Positions 16,177 to 25,510 of a stretch of 64,000 bases of DNA are shown in pieces. The notes beneath the pieces were generated by a model. That model saw only the letters and a program-made list of their open reading frames with translations. It searched no databases and was not told the DNA's origin. The stretch is from JAVBMU01 sp031552185 (GTDB lineage: Bacteria > Actinomycetota > Actinomycetes > Actinomycetales > Cellulomonadaceae). The DNA lies in assembly GCA_031552185.1 (NCBI GenBank), contig JAVBMU010000006.1, positions 1-64,000 on the forward strand, written 5' to 3'. Positions within the stretch are counted from its first letter, which is position 1; each line of letters opens with the position of its first letter. A program made the translations under genes and the position numbers.

Positions 16177-17876
16177 CGACGACGGTCCTCGTTCCGCTGC
16201 CGACCCTCCTGCCGCTGGTCGGCGCGGGGCTCGCCCTGGCCCTGTTCCGGTACCCACGGGCGCAGCGGGCGATCAGCTTCGGCGCGCTGGCGGCCATGCT
16301 CGTCGTCAGCGCGGCGCTTGCGGTCGTGGTCGAGAACGGGCCGCTCGCCGTCGGGGTGGGCGGCTGGGCGGCGCCGGTCGGCGTCGGCCTGGTGATCGAC
16401 CGGCTGGCCGCGCTGCTGCTCACCGTCTCGGCAGTCGTCATGCTGTGCGTGCTCACCTACTCCCTCGCCCAGGGCGCGGTGGACGACCCGGGGGTCGCGG
16501 CGTCGGACCGCGCGGCATCGGATCGCCAGGGCCGGCCGGGTGCAACCGGCGAGGCAAGGCCCGGCGGCCCGGCCGCCGCCGCACCGCGACGCAGCCACGC
16601 CGCCGCCGCCGTTCACGCGTCGGAGGACCTGCCGGTCGCGATCTATCACCCGACCTTCCTGGTCCTGGCGGCGGGGGTCAGCCTCGCGTTCTGTTCCGGC
16701 GACCTGTTCAACCTGTACGTCGGGTTCGAGGTGCTGCTCGCAGCATCATTCGTGTTGCTGACCCTGAGCGGGACCAGCGAGCGGATCCGGGCGGGGGCGA
16801 TCTATGTCGTCGTCGCGCTGTTGTCCTCGATCGTGTTCCTGCTCGCGATCGGACTCGCCTACGCGGCGACCGGTACGGTCAACCTCGCCCAGCTCGCGCT
16901 GCGCCTGGCGGAGATCGACCCGGGCGTGCGGCTGACCATCGAGCTGCTGCTGCTGCTCGCCTTTGCGGTCAAGGCGGCGGTCTTCCCGCTCTCGGCGTGG
17001 CTGCCGGACTCCTACCCGACGGCGCCGGCGCCGGTCACGGCCGTCTTCGCGGGTTTGCTGACCAAGGTCGGCGTCTATGCCATCTTGCGCACCCAGACGC
17101 TGCTGGTCCCGGCCGAGGGGGTGGATACCGTGCTGATGGTCTTCGCCCTCGCGACCATGCTGGTCGGCATCCTCGGCGCCGTCGCCCAGACCGACCTCAA
17201 GCGGCTGTTCTCGTTCACGCTGGTCAGCCACATCGGCTTCATGATCTTCGGGATCGGGTTGGCGACCGAGGCGGGACGGGCGGCGGCGGTCTTCTACGTG
17301 GTGCACCACATCACCGTGCAGACGACGTTGTTCCTGGTCGCGGGGCTGGTGGAGCGGCGGGCCGGCTCGACATCGCTGGCCCGCCTGGGCGGGCTGGCCG
17401 GGGTCGCGCCCGGGCTGGCGGTGTTGTTCGGGATCCCGGCGCTGAGCCTGGCCGGGGTGCCCCCACTGTCCGGCTTCCTCGGCAAGCTGGGACTGCTGCA
17501 GGGGGGTGTCGCCGTCGGCACGCCGATGGCGTGGACGCTCGTCGTCGGCTCGGTCGTGACCTCGCTGCTCACGTTGTACGCGCTGGTCAAGGCGTGGAAC
17601 AAGGCGTTCTGGCAGGCGCCTCCGGCGGCGCCGGCGCCGCGCGCGCGACTGCCCCGCGGGATGGTTGGCGGCACGGCTGTGCTCTGCGCCGCCGGCCTGG
17701 CCATGACCGTTTGGGCGGGGCCGCTCTACGGGTATGCGCAGCGGGCGGCGGTCGGCCTGGACGACGGCTCGTACATCGAGGCCGTCTTCCCGGGCGGCGC
17801 CCCGCGGGGGGTGGGCAGCTCGGACGAGGCCGCCGCCAGGAACGGTTCCGGACCGGCCCAGGACGGTGCGCCATGA
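16173..17876 (+). CDS. mrpD: Mrp antiporter subunit D
   Basis: The 567-residue product is a NuoM/N-like proton channel subunit with about 14 membrane segments. It shows FAVKAAVFPLSAWLPDSYP and APAPVTAVFAGLLTKVGVYA, the conserved lysine-bearing helices of the family. An Arg/Ala/Gly-rich hydrophilic insertion (about residues 108-150) before HPTFLVLAAGVSLAF is longer than usual. It starts at GTG 16173 overlapping mrpC. Confidence 0.93.
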   Translation: MTTTVLVPLPTLLPLVGAGLALALFRYPRAQRAISFGALAAMLVVSAALAVVVENGPLAVGVGGWAAPVGVGLVIDRLAALLLTVSAVVMLCVLTYSLAQGAVDDPGVAASDRAASDRQGRPGATGEARPGGPAAAAPRRSHAAAAVHASEDLPVAIYHPTFLVLAAGVSLAFCSGDLFNLYVGFEVLLAASFVLLTLSGTSERIRAGAIYVVVALLSSIVFLLAIGLAYAATGTVNLAQLALRLAEIDPGVRLTIELLLLLAFAVKAAVFPLSAWLPDSYPTAPAPVTAVFAGLLTKVGVYAILRTQTLLVPAEGVDTVLMVFALATMLVGILGAVAQTDLKRLFSFTLVSHIGFMIFGIGLATEAGRAAAVFYVVHHITVQTTLFLVAGLVERRAGSTSLARLGGLAGVAPGLAVLFGIPALSLAGVPPLSGFLGKLGLLQGGVAVGTPMAWTLVVGSVVTSLLTLYALVKAWNKAFWQAPPAAPAPRARLPRGMVGGTAVLCAAGLAMTVWAGPLYGYAQRAAVGLDDGSYIEAVFPGGAPRGVGSSDEAAARNGSGPAQDGAP

Positions 17877-18499
17877 CCGAGCGCGGGCCGGCGTGGGTGC
17901 GCCGGGTGCGAGCACAGTGGCGCGGGATCCTGGTGCTCGCCCTGGTCTGGGTCGCCCTCTGGGGCCGCCCGACGTCGGCCACGGTCCTGTCCGGGCTCGC
18001 GATCGCGGTGGCGGTCGTCGCGCTGTTGCCGCTGCCGTCGGTGCGCAATCGGTTGGTGCTGCGGGGGCGGGGATTCGTCGTGCTGGTCGGCCGGTTCGGC
18101 CGGGACCTCGTCGTCGCCTCCGCGCAGGTGGCGAGGATCGCGCTGAGCCGGCGCCGGCCGCACGGAGCGCTGATCGGGGTCCGGTTGCGGGTTGCCGCCG
18201 ACGTCTACCTGACCATCGTGGCCGAACTTGCATCGTTGGTGCCCGGCTCGATCGTGGTCGAGGCGCACCGGCTCACGGGCACGTTGTACCTGCACGTCCT
18301 CGACCTCGACCTGGCCGGCGGCGCGGACCGGGTACGGGCCGACACGCTCGCCCTGGAGGCGCGAGTGTTACAGGCCTTCGCGCCCGACGACATCCTGCGG
18401 GGAGCCGGACTCGCCCCGGCCGACCCGACCGCGCGCCGCCGGCCGAGGCGCGGGCGGGGGCCGGCGGACTCACGGGCGCCGAGGGGGGCCGAGTCGTGA
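17873..18499 (+). CDS. mrpE: Mrp antiporter subunit E
   Basis: The 208-residue product has two N-terminal membrane segments and the conserved central region with LVPGSIVVE and LYLHVLDLD that identifies MrpE. The C-terminal 30 residues are Arg- and Pro-rich and low in complexity. Starts and stops overlap both neighbours, consistent with assembly of one stoichiometric complex. Confidence 0.92.
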   Translation: MTERGPAWVRRVRAQWRGILVLALVWVALWGRPTSATVLSGLAIAVAVVALLPLPSVRNRLVLRGRGFVVLVGRFGRDLVVASAQVARIALSRRRPHGALIGVRLRVAADVYLTIVAELASLVPGSIVVEAHRLTGTLYLHVLDLDLAGGADRVRADTLALEARVLQAFAPDDILRGAGLAPADPTARRRPRRGRGPADSRAPRGAES

Positions 18500-18957
18500 C
18501 CGCCGCCGTCGTCCTGACGGGGACCATGCTGCTGGTCGCCGCGACGCTCGCGCTCATCCGGGTCGAACGGGGGCCCTCGATGCTGGACCGCGCCGTGGGC
18601 CTGGACTTGTTCACGACGACGATCGTCGGGGCCATCGCGGTCGAGGCAGCCTGGTCCCGGCGGACCTCGACGATCCCGATTCTGGTCGCGCTGTCGCTGG
18701 TCGGGTTCATCGGGTCGGTGGCCGTGGCCCGGTTCGCCGCCGTCGAACCAGCCGGAGAGGGCCGGATCCGGACCCCGGCCGAGGTCGCCGCCGCCGACGC
18801 CGCCCGGCTGGCCGCCGAACTCGCCGAGGACGCCGCGGACGCCGGTCGGTCGGCCGGCGCAGTCGCCGAGGAAGCCGACTCCGGCCGGGCCTTCGAGCCG
18901 AGGCCGGACGCCGTCGATCCGGGCGACCGGCCCGATCCGGCCGATCGGGGGAGGTGA
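18496..18957 (+). CDS. mrpF: Mrp antiporter subunit F
   Basis: Residues 1-80 are the three-TM MrpF core with RVERGPSMLDRAVGLDLF and ALSLVGFIGSVAVARF. The remaining 70 residues are an acidic, Ala-rich extension not present in classical MrpF (about 90 residues). It starts at GTG 18496 inside the mrpE stop. A few bases separate it from mrpG. Confidence 0.9.
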   Translation: MTAAVVLTGTMLLVAATLALIRVERGPSMLDRAVGLDLFTTTIVGAIAVEAAWSRRTSTIPILVALSLVGFIGSVAVARFAAVEPAGEGRIRTPAEVAAADAARLAAELAEDAADAGRSAGAVAEEADSGRAFEPRPDAVDPGDRPDPADRGR

Positions 18958-18961
18958 CCCG

Positions 18962-19318
18962 GTGACCTGGACAAACCTCGCCGACGCCGTCGCGATCGGG
19001 TGTTTGCTCGCAGGCGGGTTCCTGGCCTTCGCCGCTGGGATCGGCGTGGCGCGCTTCGGCGACCTCCTTGCGCGGCAGCATGCGGCGGCGAAACCGCAGG
19101 TGCTCGGACTGATTCTGCTGCTCTCCGGCCTGGCGCTGCGGCTGCGCTCCGGGGCGGCGGCGGCCGCCCTCGCCCTGGTTGTTGCCTTCCAGCTGATGAC
19201 CGCGCCCGTGGCCGCCCACCTGCTCAGCCGGGCAGGCTACCGGACCGGCAAGGTCGACGCCGCTGACCTTGCCGAAGATGAACTCGCCCGCGAACGCGAC
19301 CCCGACGCCGGCGACTGA
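18962..19318 (+). CDS. mrpG: Mrp antiporter subunit G
   Basis: The 118-residue product has three membrane segments and the MrpG pattern GVARFGDLLARQHAAAKPQ and FQLMTAPVAAHLLSRAGY. It begins at GTG 18962, four bases after the mrpF stop, and closes the operon. The complex as a whole exchanges Na+ (or other monovalent cations) for protons and supports pH and salt tolerance. Confidence 0.92.
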   Translation: MTWTNLADAVAIGCLLAGGFLAFAAGIGVARFGDLLARQHAAAKPQVLGLILLLSGLALRLRSGAAAAALALVVAFQLMTAPVAAHLLSRAGYRTGKVDAADLAEDELARERDPDAGD

Positions 19319-19424
19319 GCACCCGCCGGTGCTGCCGCGGCGAGCCCCCGGACGCCGGGCGAGGCAGTCCACCGTCAACCTCGACTGCAGCTGACGCTGT
19401 TGGGGAGGTTCCCGCGCCGGCGAG

Positions 19425-19508
19425 GCCGAGGTAGATCCGTGGCGTCGCCGACCCGGCGTGTCGGTCGCGCTACGGCTCTACCTCGCGCGCCGTGGCTCTA
19501 CCTCGCGC
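19425..19508. repeat. dispersed palindromic intergenic element, copy 1
   Basis: An 84-bp block matches 46308-46391 at roughly 87 percent. It carries an internal inverted repeat: CGAGGTAGATCCGTGGCG near its left end pairs with CGCTACGGCTCTACCTCG to its right, and a further CTCTACCTCGCGC arm follows. The form recalls REP-like or small non-autonomous elements. Confidence 0.6.
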
Positions 19509-19550
19509 GCCGCGGCACGCTCGGGTGGCGGTGGACGCAAGGTGATGCGT

Positions 19551-19612
19551 CGCGAGTCAGTACCTTGGGCCGGCGAGTCAGTACTCGGCGCGCCAGGTAC
19601 TGACTCGGCGCG
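19551..19612. repeat. inverted-repeat cluster built on GAGTCAGTAC
   Basis: A perfect 13-bp inverted repeat CGAGTCAGTACCT (19553-19565) / AGGTACTGACTCG (19595-19607) encloses a second direct copy of GAGTCAGTAC. Transcripts could fold into alternative hairpins. It lies in the converging 3' ends and may terminate transcription, but no T tract follows. Confidence 0.5.
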
Positions 19613-19718
19613 ATGGAGGCCCCCGTCTCACCGCCCGCCCAGGATTGCCGCCGCCGCGGGCGGCCGAACGCCGGTGCCGAACCTGGCCCGACGGTCGGGC
19701 CACCCGTCGCCGAAGACC

Positions 19719-19743
19719 GCCGCAATTCGGAATCACTCATCTA
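19719..19743. repeat. 25-nt dispersed motif, copy 2
   Basis: This copy matches 10815-10839 at 22 of 25 positions and lies just downstream of the thrE stop on the minus strand, in the same orientation relative to the upstream gene. Confidence 0.5.
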
Positions 19744-19749
19744 GGTGCC

Positions 19750-21108
19750 TCACCCGCCCCGGCGTCTGAGCGAGCGCCGGATCGTCCCCATCTCCTTGGT
19801 GAGCCCGGTCCCGGTGAGCACGCCGAGCGTGATGGAGAACAACGCAAGCACCATGTTCACGAGGTCGGTGATCGCCTGCGCCCCGGAGGTTGCGAGTTCC
19901 GACATGCCGAGGAATCCGAGGCTGCCGGGGACGAGCAGCCAGAAGCCGGGCAGGGCGGTGACGAGGCGGTCCGGGCCGGATCGGGTCAGGGCAATGAGGC
20001 GGGCGACGACCATCAGCACGAGGCCGCCGAAGAACCCGGAGAGCTGGGCGGAGATCAGCAGGCTGCCGACCTTCTGGGCGACGAATGCGGCATACAGGGC
20101 GAGCGCGATCCACAACAGGGATCGACGCGGGGCGGACGAGTAGAGCACGTCGCCGCAGGCGACGAGGGCCACGCCGAGGTACGCGATCCACGGCTGAATG
20201 TCCCCGCCCGTGAACGCGACCCCGGCGGCGTCGAACGGCTCGCCGACGACGGCGATTCCGGCGACGACGCCGAAGGCGAGCAGCAGGAGTTGGGCCAGCC
20301 CGTAGACCAGCCGGCTGGCCCCGGAGACCACCTGGTTGTGGGTGAGCTCGATGGTGGCGGTAGTGAGGGCGGCGCCGGGCAGGAACGGCACCAACGGCGG
20401 GGCGATGAGGGTGACCGGGTCGACGTGCACCCACGGGCTGATCACCTCCATCACGAGCACCGTCACGACGAAGGAGGCGAGCACCGGCAGCGCCACGGCC
20501 AGCGAACCGAACCGCGCCCCCGCAACCCGACCGAGCCCGACGAGAGCGCCGAGGATGGCCAGCCCGGCGACCGGGGCGAAGCTCGGATGCTGGCACATCC
20601 CCACCCCGACGGCCACGAGCGTGTGCCCGACGACGCGGACGGCCGGCCCGAACCGGGGCGGCGTCGCGGCGATTTCGACCAGCCGGGCCCGGGCCGCGTC
20701 GAGCGCCACCTTGCCCTGCGCGACGTCGTCGCTGAGCTTGTCGAGCAGGCCCACCTGATTGAGCGACACGGCCCGCCCGGTGGAGGAGGCGTAGTGGGTC
20801 CGGGCGCCGCCGTCGGGCTCATCGACCTGGACCATGACCCCGGTGGGGACGACGAAGGCCCGCACGTCGGCCTGGCTGCGCTCGCCGGCGATTCGGCGCA
20901 GGGCGTCCTCGACCTCGTTGGTCGCCTGGCCGGCGTCGAGCAGGCTCACGCCGAGTTCGGTGAGCAGCGGGACGAGGTCGGGATCGACCAGGTCCGGCTC
21001 GCGGGCGCGGCCCGCGGTCGGGGAGGAACGGGTGGGGGCGCGCAGGAGGGGGGTGACGCGAGTCCGGACGGCGTGCAAGAGGCGACGGGGAATGCGCTGC
21101 TCGGCCAT
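19750..21108 (-). CDS. thrE: ThrE-family threonine/serine exporter
   Basis: The 452-residue product starts at ATG 21108 behind GGAGGAG. The N-terminal 180 residues are the soluble ThrE domain (DUF1212), with EDALRRIAGERSQADVRAFVVPTGV. About ten membrane segments follow, with the second conserved domain (DUF3815) at the C-terminus around PGFWLLVPGSLGFLG. The fused form matches Corynebacterium ThrE, which exports threonine and serine by proton exchange. It is divergent from the MFS exporter gene. Confidence 0.85.
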   Translation of the reverse strand: MAEQRIPRRLLHAVRTRVTPLLRAPTRSSPTAGRAREPDLVDPDLVPLLTELGVSLLDAGQATNEVEDALRRIAGERSQADVRAFVVPTGVMVQVDEPDGGARTHYASSTGRAVSLNQVGLLDKLSDDVAQGKVALDAARARLVEIAATPPRFGPAVRVVGHTLVAVGVGMCQHPSFAPVAGLAILGALVGLGRVAGARFGSLAVALPVLASFVVTVLVMEVISPWVHVDPVTLIAPPLVPFLPGAALTTATIELTHNQVVSGASRLVYGLAQLLLLAFGVVAGIAVVGEPFDAAGVAFTGGDIQPWIAYLGVALVACGDVLYSSAPRRSLLWIALALYAAFVAQKVGSLLISAQLSGFFGGLVLMVVARLIALTRSGPDRLVTALPGFWLLVPGSLGFLGMSELATSGAQAITDLVNMVLALFSITLGVLTGTGLTKEMGTIRRSLRRRGG

Positions 21109-21330
21109 GGCAACTCCTCCCTCGTCGTGTCGTGTCCGGCCGGTTCGTGGTCCGGTCGGTCCCGGCCGGGATCGGCGGGGCCGCACGCCCTGCTCCTGGC
21201 AGCATCGAACGATAGGCGCGTTACTGCGACCGGAACGGCCCATCGACGTCGTCCGGATGCCGCGGGGAGCCCGGCGAGGCGTGGCTTGCGGCCCCGACGT
21301 ACAGTCGCGGCACGGGAGGAGATGCCTGCC

Positions 21331-23010
21331 ATGTCCACAAGCGACCCGTCCGCGAGTCAACCGTCCACGAGTCAACCGTCCGCGAGTAAGCCGTCCACGA
21401 AGCCACCCGACTCGAGAGTCGCCGGCCCGGCGGGACGGTCCCCGGACGTGGCCGTCGGGGCCGCGTCCCAGGCGCCGCCGTCGCGCCGGTGGATGTCTTT
21501 GGCCGCAATCTGCACCGCGGCCGGCCTGGTGTGGCTGGCGTTCTCGGATCTCGGCGTCGCGATCCCCACGATCGCCGACGAGTTCCACGCGGACCTGGCC
21601 TCCCTCCAGTGGGCGAATAACGCATTCAGCCTGGTCACGGGCGCGTTGGTGATCGCGGCAGGGAAGTTCGGCGACACCTTCGGCCGGCGCGCGATGCTGC
21701 AGATCGGCGTCGTCCTGTTTGCGGTGTTCTCCGTGGTCGCAGCGGTGGCACCGAACCTGCCGACGTTGATCGTCGGCCGCGCCCTGATGGGCATCGGGGC
21801 GGCGGCGATCCTGCCGGCGACGCTGGCGCTGATCCCGCCGCAGTTCTCCGGCCGGGCGCAGTTGACGGCGTTCGGGGTGTGGCAGGCGGTGGCGTGGGGC
21901 GGCCAGGCGATCGGGCCGGCGATCGGCGGGGTGGTGACCGCGTCGCTCGGCTGGCAGTGGCTGTTCTGGATCAACCTGCCCCTCGGCGCGGCGGCGTTCG
22001 GCGTGATTCGCGCCCTGACCCCGGAGTCGCGCGACATCGGGGCCTCCCGGCGGGTCGACTGGGTCGGCCTCGCGACGATCGGGCTCGCGGTCTTTGCCCT
22101 GCTCTACGCGCTGACGGACGGCCCGTCGGCGGGTTGGTCGGCGCCGGTGGTGGTGGGTTGCTTCGTCGTGACCCTCGTGTTGGTGCCGGCCTGGGTCTGG
22201 ATCGAGAGCCGGGTGCGCGAGCCGCTGGTGGACCTGTCGCTCTTCCGGCTGCGGTCCTACGACGGCGCCCTGATCGCCAACCTGATGATGAATGTTGCGT
22301 TCGCGGGCCTGAGCTACCTCCTGGTGCTGTGGTTGCAGAATGCCCGGGGGTACGGCCCGGTGGCGGCGGGGCTGTTGATGTTGCCCTCGACGCTCGGGAT
22401 TTTCGTGTTCATTCCGCTCGGCGGGCGCCTGGCCCGGACGGTCGGGGCCCGAACACCGGTGGTGGGCGGTCTGGTGCTCTTGGCGGCGGGGCTGCTGGTG
22501 CTCGGGTTCATCTCGGCCGGCACGTCGCTGTGGCTGATGGCCGCGGGGCTGACCGTGGTCGGCCTCGGCCTCGGCTTGTTGTCGACGCCGATCTCGGACA
22601 CGGCGGTGGGCGGCGTCGACGAGTCGCTGGCGGGCACGGCCGCGGGGGTGTTCAAGATGTCGAGCATGGTCGGGGGGTCGCTCGGGGTCGCCCTGCTGAC
22701 CGCCTTCGCGCGGGGCTTCACGATTCACGACGCCGCGGACGCGTATCGCGGGGCAGGCATGTCGGAGTCGGACATCGAGCAGGCGAGGGCCGCGCTGGTG
22801 GGCTCGTCGTCGTTCGATGAGGCGATCGCGTCGCTGCCCGCCGCGCTGGGGCGGACCGTGTCGACCGCGACGATCGACGCGTTCTCCTCGGGGGTGGGCT
22901 CGGCCATGCTGGCCGCCGCCGTGCTGTGCGTGATCGCCGTCGTCGTCGTCTTGATCATCTGGCCGCGCGGTAGGCGCGCGGGCCGCGAACCCAGGGAGGG
23001 TGAGTCATGA
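21331..23010 (+). CDS. MFS drug exporter, DHA2/EmrB-QacA type (14 TM)
   Basis: The 559-residue product begins at ATG 21331, 9 nt after GGGAGGAG; an in-frame ATG at 21322 is too close to the binding site. About 14 membrane segments follow an N-terminal Ser/Pro/Thr-rich tail. Motif A appears as GKFGDTFGRRAML, and ALMGIGAAAILPATLALIPP marks the DHA2 family. The tail is encoded by a 15-bp tandem repeat (21346-21402). It is coupled to an M20 peptidase gene by ATGA, which hints at linked peptide or peptide-drug handling. The substrate is unknown. Confidence 0.85.
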   Translation: MSTSDPSASQPSTSQPSASKPSTKPPDSRVAGPAGRSPDVAVGAASQAPPSRRWMSLAAICTAAGLVWLAFSDLGVAIPTIADEFHADLASLQWANNAFSLVTGALVIAAGKFGDTFGRRAMLQIGVVLFAVFSVVAAVAPNLPTLIVGRALMGIGAAAILPATLALIPPQFSGRAQLTAFGVWQAVAWGGQAIGPAIGGVVTASLGWQWLFWINLPLGAAAFGVIRALTPESRDIGASRRVDWVGLATIGLAVFALLYALTDGPSAGWSAPVVVGCFVVTLVLVPAWVWIESRVREPLVDLSLFRLRSYDGALIANLMMNVAFAGLSYLLVLWLQNARGYGPVAAGLLMLPSTLGIFVFIPLGGRLARTVGARTPVVGGLVLLAAGLLVLGFISAGTSLWLMAAGLTVVGLGLGLLSTPISDTAVGGVDESLAGTAAGVFKMSSMVGGSLGVALLTAFARGFTIHDAADAYRGAGMSESDIEQARAALVGSSSFDEAIASLPAALGRTVSTATIDAFSSGVGSAMLAAAVLCVIAVVVVLIIWPRGRRAGREPREGES

Positions 23011-24389
23011 CCGCCGAGAACACGGTCGAGAACACGGCCGCGCGCGATGTCAACGGGCTGCCGGGGAGAATCGCCTCGCTCATGCCCCGGGCCCGGCAGG
23101 ACCTGGCGGCGATGGTGTCCTTCCGATCGGTGCACGACCCGGCCCAGCAGCCGGTCGCCCAGTGCGACGCAATGGTGGATTGGACGGTGCGGGCGTTCCG
23201 CGACGTCGGGATCGCGAACGCCGAGGCGTTGGTGACGCCGGACGGGAGCAAGGTGATCTGCGGATCGGCGCAAGGGCCGCCGGGCGCGCCGACGGTGCTG
23301 CTCTATTTCCACCACGACGTGCAGCCGCCGTTGGACGACTCCGCCTGGCGCACGCCGCCCTGGGAGCTGACCGAGGTGGACGGTCGCTGGTACGGCCGTG
23401 GCGCCGCGGACTGCAAGGGCAATATCGCGATGCACCTGACCGCGCTGCGCGCGTTCGAGGGACGGTTCCCGGTGACCGTCAAGCTCGTGGGGGAGGGCTC
23501 GGAGGAGCAGGGTACCGGCGGCCTGGAGGCGTTCGTGCCCGAGCACCCGGACCTGCTGCGCGCGGACGTCATCCTGGTGTGCGACGCCGGGAACGTGGCG
23601 GTCGGCGCCCCGGCGCTGACCACGACGCTGCGCGGGCTGGCGAACGTCGTCGTGACGGTGCAGACGCTGGCGAGCCCGATGCACTCGGGCATGTTCGGCG
23701 GTCCCGCCCCCGACGCGCTGACCGCGCTGATCGCCATGCTCGCCACGCTGCATGACGAGCAGGGGAACACCACGATCCGCGGCCTGGATGCCGGCCAACA
23801 GTGGCCGGGGGTCGAGTACGACGCCGCCCAGTTCCGGGCGGACGCCAACGTGCTCGACGGCGTGGACCTGGCCGGCAACGGGAGCGTCTCCGATCGGGTC
23901 TGGGCGCGGCCCGCCCTGACGGTGCTGGGCATCGACTGCCCGCCGGTGGTGGGTTCGTCGGCGGCGATTCAACCGCAGGCGCGGGCCCGGCTGAACCTGC
24001 GGGTGCCGCCCGGGATGAATGCCAAGGCGGCGCAGGACGCGCTCATCGCCCACCTGCACGCCGTCGCGCCCTGGCGGGCAAAGGTGACGGTGGAACGGGA
24101 AGCGCTGGGGCAGCCGTTCACGGGCTCGATCGACGGCCCGGCGTTCGAGGCGATGGCCGCGGCGATGCGGGCGGCCTACGGCCGCGACGTGGTGACGCAG
24201 GGCCAGGGCGGGTCGATCCCCCTGTGCAATGTGTTCGCCGACACGTTCCCCGACGCCCAACTCATGCTGCTGGGCGTCGAGGAACCGCGCTGCCTCATCC
24301 ACGCCCCGAACGAAAGCGTGGATCCGAGCGAGATCGAGCACATGGCCCTGGTCGAGGCGCTGTTCCTGCAGCGGATCGGCGCCGGGTGA
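23007..24389 (+). CDS. M20-family metallopeptidase (dipeptidase-like)
   Basis: The 460-residue product has the two-domain M20 architecture. Metal ligands are visible: His in YFHHDVQPP (near residue 99), the bridging Asp in GRGAADCKGN (about 134), EGSEEQGTGG (catalytic Glu, about 168), Asp in LVCDAGN (about 193), and His in CLIHAPNESV near 434. The dimerisation domain carries MHSGMFGGPAPD. Most relatives have YGHYDVQP, so YFHH is a mild variant with the ligand kept. It should cleave dipeptides or acylated amino acids. The start overlaps the exporter stop. Confidence 0.85.
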   Translation: MTAENTVENTAARDVNGLPGRIASLMPRARQDLAAMVSFRSVHDPAQQPVAQCDAMVDWTVRAFRDVGIANAEALVTPDGSKVICGSAQGPPGAPTVLLYFHHDVQPPLDDSAWRTPPWELTEVDGRWYGRGAADCKGNIAMHLTALRAFEGRFPVTVKLVGEGSEEQGTGGLEAFVPEHPDLLRADVILVCDAGNVAVGAPALTTTLRGLANVVVTVQTLASPMHSGMFGGPAPDALTALIAMLATLHDEQGNTTIRGLDAGQQWPGVEYDAAQFRADANVLDGVDLAGNGSVSDRVWARPALTVLGIDCPPVVGSSAAIQPQARARLNLRVPPGMNAKAAQDALIAHLHAVAPWRAKVTVEREALGQPFTGSIDGPAFEAMAAAMRAAYGRDVVTQGQGGSIPLCNVFADTFPDAQLMLLGVEEPRCLIHAPNESVDPSEIEHMALVEALFLQRIGAG

Positions 24390-24449
24390 GCGCAGGGCGC
24401 TGCCCCGGGGGGTTCGGGCGGGTCCGGCCGATGTGGGACCCTGGTCCGC

Positions 24450-25496
24450 ATGATCGACCCCGAAGCCCTGCGCGGAGCCGCCCCCGGCGCGCGGCCGCGA
24501 TCGGCGTGGCCGGTGCAGGTGCTCGGTACGGGCGTGTATGAGCCGTGCCGGGTGGTCACCTCGGCCGAGCTCGACCGGCGCCACGGCCGTGCGCCGGGCA
24601 CCACCTTCGACCGCTCCGGGGTCCGGTCGCGGCGCTGGGCCGCGCCCGAGGAGACGTCGTCCGCGATGGCGGCCGGCGCGGTCGCCGCGGCCCTCGACCG
24701 GGCCGGCATCGAGGTGGCCGGCCTGGACGCCCTGGTGGTCTCGGCCGTCGCGCCGGAGCAGCCGATGCCGACGACGGCGGTGCTAACCCTCGATCGGCTC
24801 GGCGCCCCGGGCGGGCGCTGCGCAGGCTTCGACGTGAACGCGTCCTGCATCGGGTTCCTGACCGCCTTCGAGCTGGCGGCCTGCGGCATTGCCGCAGGCC
24901 GGTGGGACCGCGTTGCCGTCGTCGCCACGGAAATCGCCTCCAAGGGCCTGGACCATTCCGACGTCGAGGCGAGCGCCCTGTTCGGCGACGGCGCCGCCGC
25001 CGTCGTGCTCGGCCCGACGCCGGACGGGCACGCCTCGGGCGTCCTGGCCGCCCGGTCGGCCCTGTGGCCGGCCGCCGGCGCCGCCTGCCGAATCCCGGCC
25101 GGTGGCACCCGCTGGAACCCCGTGACGCCCCCGCCCCAGCCGTCCGATTACCTGTTCCACATGGAGGGCGTGGCCCTGCTCCGGCACGTCGCCCGCGCCC
25201 TGCCGCCGTTCCTGCGCGAGGTCGAGGCTGCCGCCGGCGTGGACCGGGCGGACCTCGACGTCGTCGTGCCGCACCAGGCCAGCGCCGTGGGGCTGCGCTA
25301 CCTGCGCGAACGCCTGGGTATGCGGCCGGAGGCCGTGGTCGACATCCTGGCCGACCACGGGAATCAGGTCTCGGCATCGGTGCCGACGGCGCTGCACCAC
25401 GCCGTGGTCGAGGGCCGGCTGCGCCGCGGCGGGACCGCGCTGCTGCTCGCGACGGGTGCCGGCCTGGGCATCGGCGCGTTGGCGCTGCGGTACTGA
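24450..25496 (+). CDS. 3-oxoacyl-ACP synthase III (KAS III)-like condensing enzyme
   Basis: The 348-residue product is a thiolase-fold condensing enzyme. The catalytic triad is visible: Cys in NASCIGF near residue 131, His in VPHQAS near 273, and Asn in HGNQVSAS near 304, with GDGAAAVVL before them. It lies away from other fatty-acid synthase genes and beside an adenylating enzyme, glycosyltransferases and an SDR, so it probably serves a dedicated lipid or natural product, in the manner of OleA or secondary-metabolite KAS III enzymes. It has the active-site Cys/His/Asn needed for condensation. The acyl substrate is unknown. Confidence 0.8.
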   Translation: MIDPEALRGAAPGARPRSAWPVQVLGTGVYEPCRVVTSAELDRRHGRAPGTTFDRSGVRSRRWAAPEETSSAMAAGAVAAALDRAGIEVAGLDALVVSAVAPEQPMPTTAVLTLDRLGAPGGRCAGFDVNASCIGFLTAFELAACGIAAGRWDRVAVVATEIASKGLDHSDVEASALFGDGAAAVVLGPTPDGHASGVLAARSALWPAAGAACRIPAGGTRWNPVTPPPQPSDYLFHMEGVALLRHVARALPPFLREVEAAAGVDRADLDVVVPHQASAVGLRYLRERLGMRPEAVVDILADHGNQVSASVPTALHHAVVEGRLRRGGTALLLATGAGLGIGALALRY

Positions 25497-25510
25497 GGGG
25501 CGGCGGGCCG

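Larger units (their letters stand above)
19319..19749. other. 431-bp gene-free region rich in inverted repeats
   Basis: Between mrpG (plus) and thrE (minus) there is no credible gene. The stretch holds the palindromic element at 19425-19508, a second inverted-repeat cluster at 19551-19612, and the 25-nt motif at 19719-19743. Termination for both converging operons probably takes place here. Confidence 0.6.
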
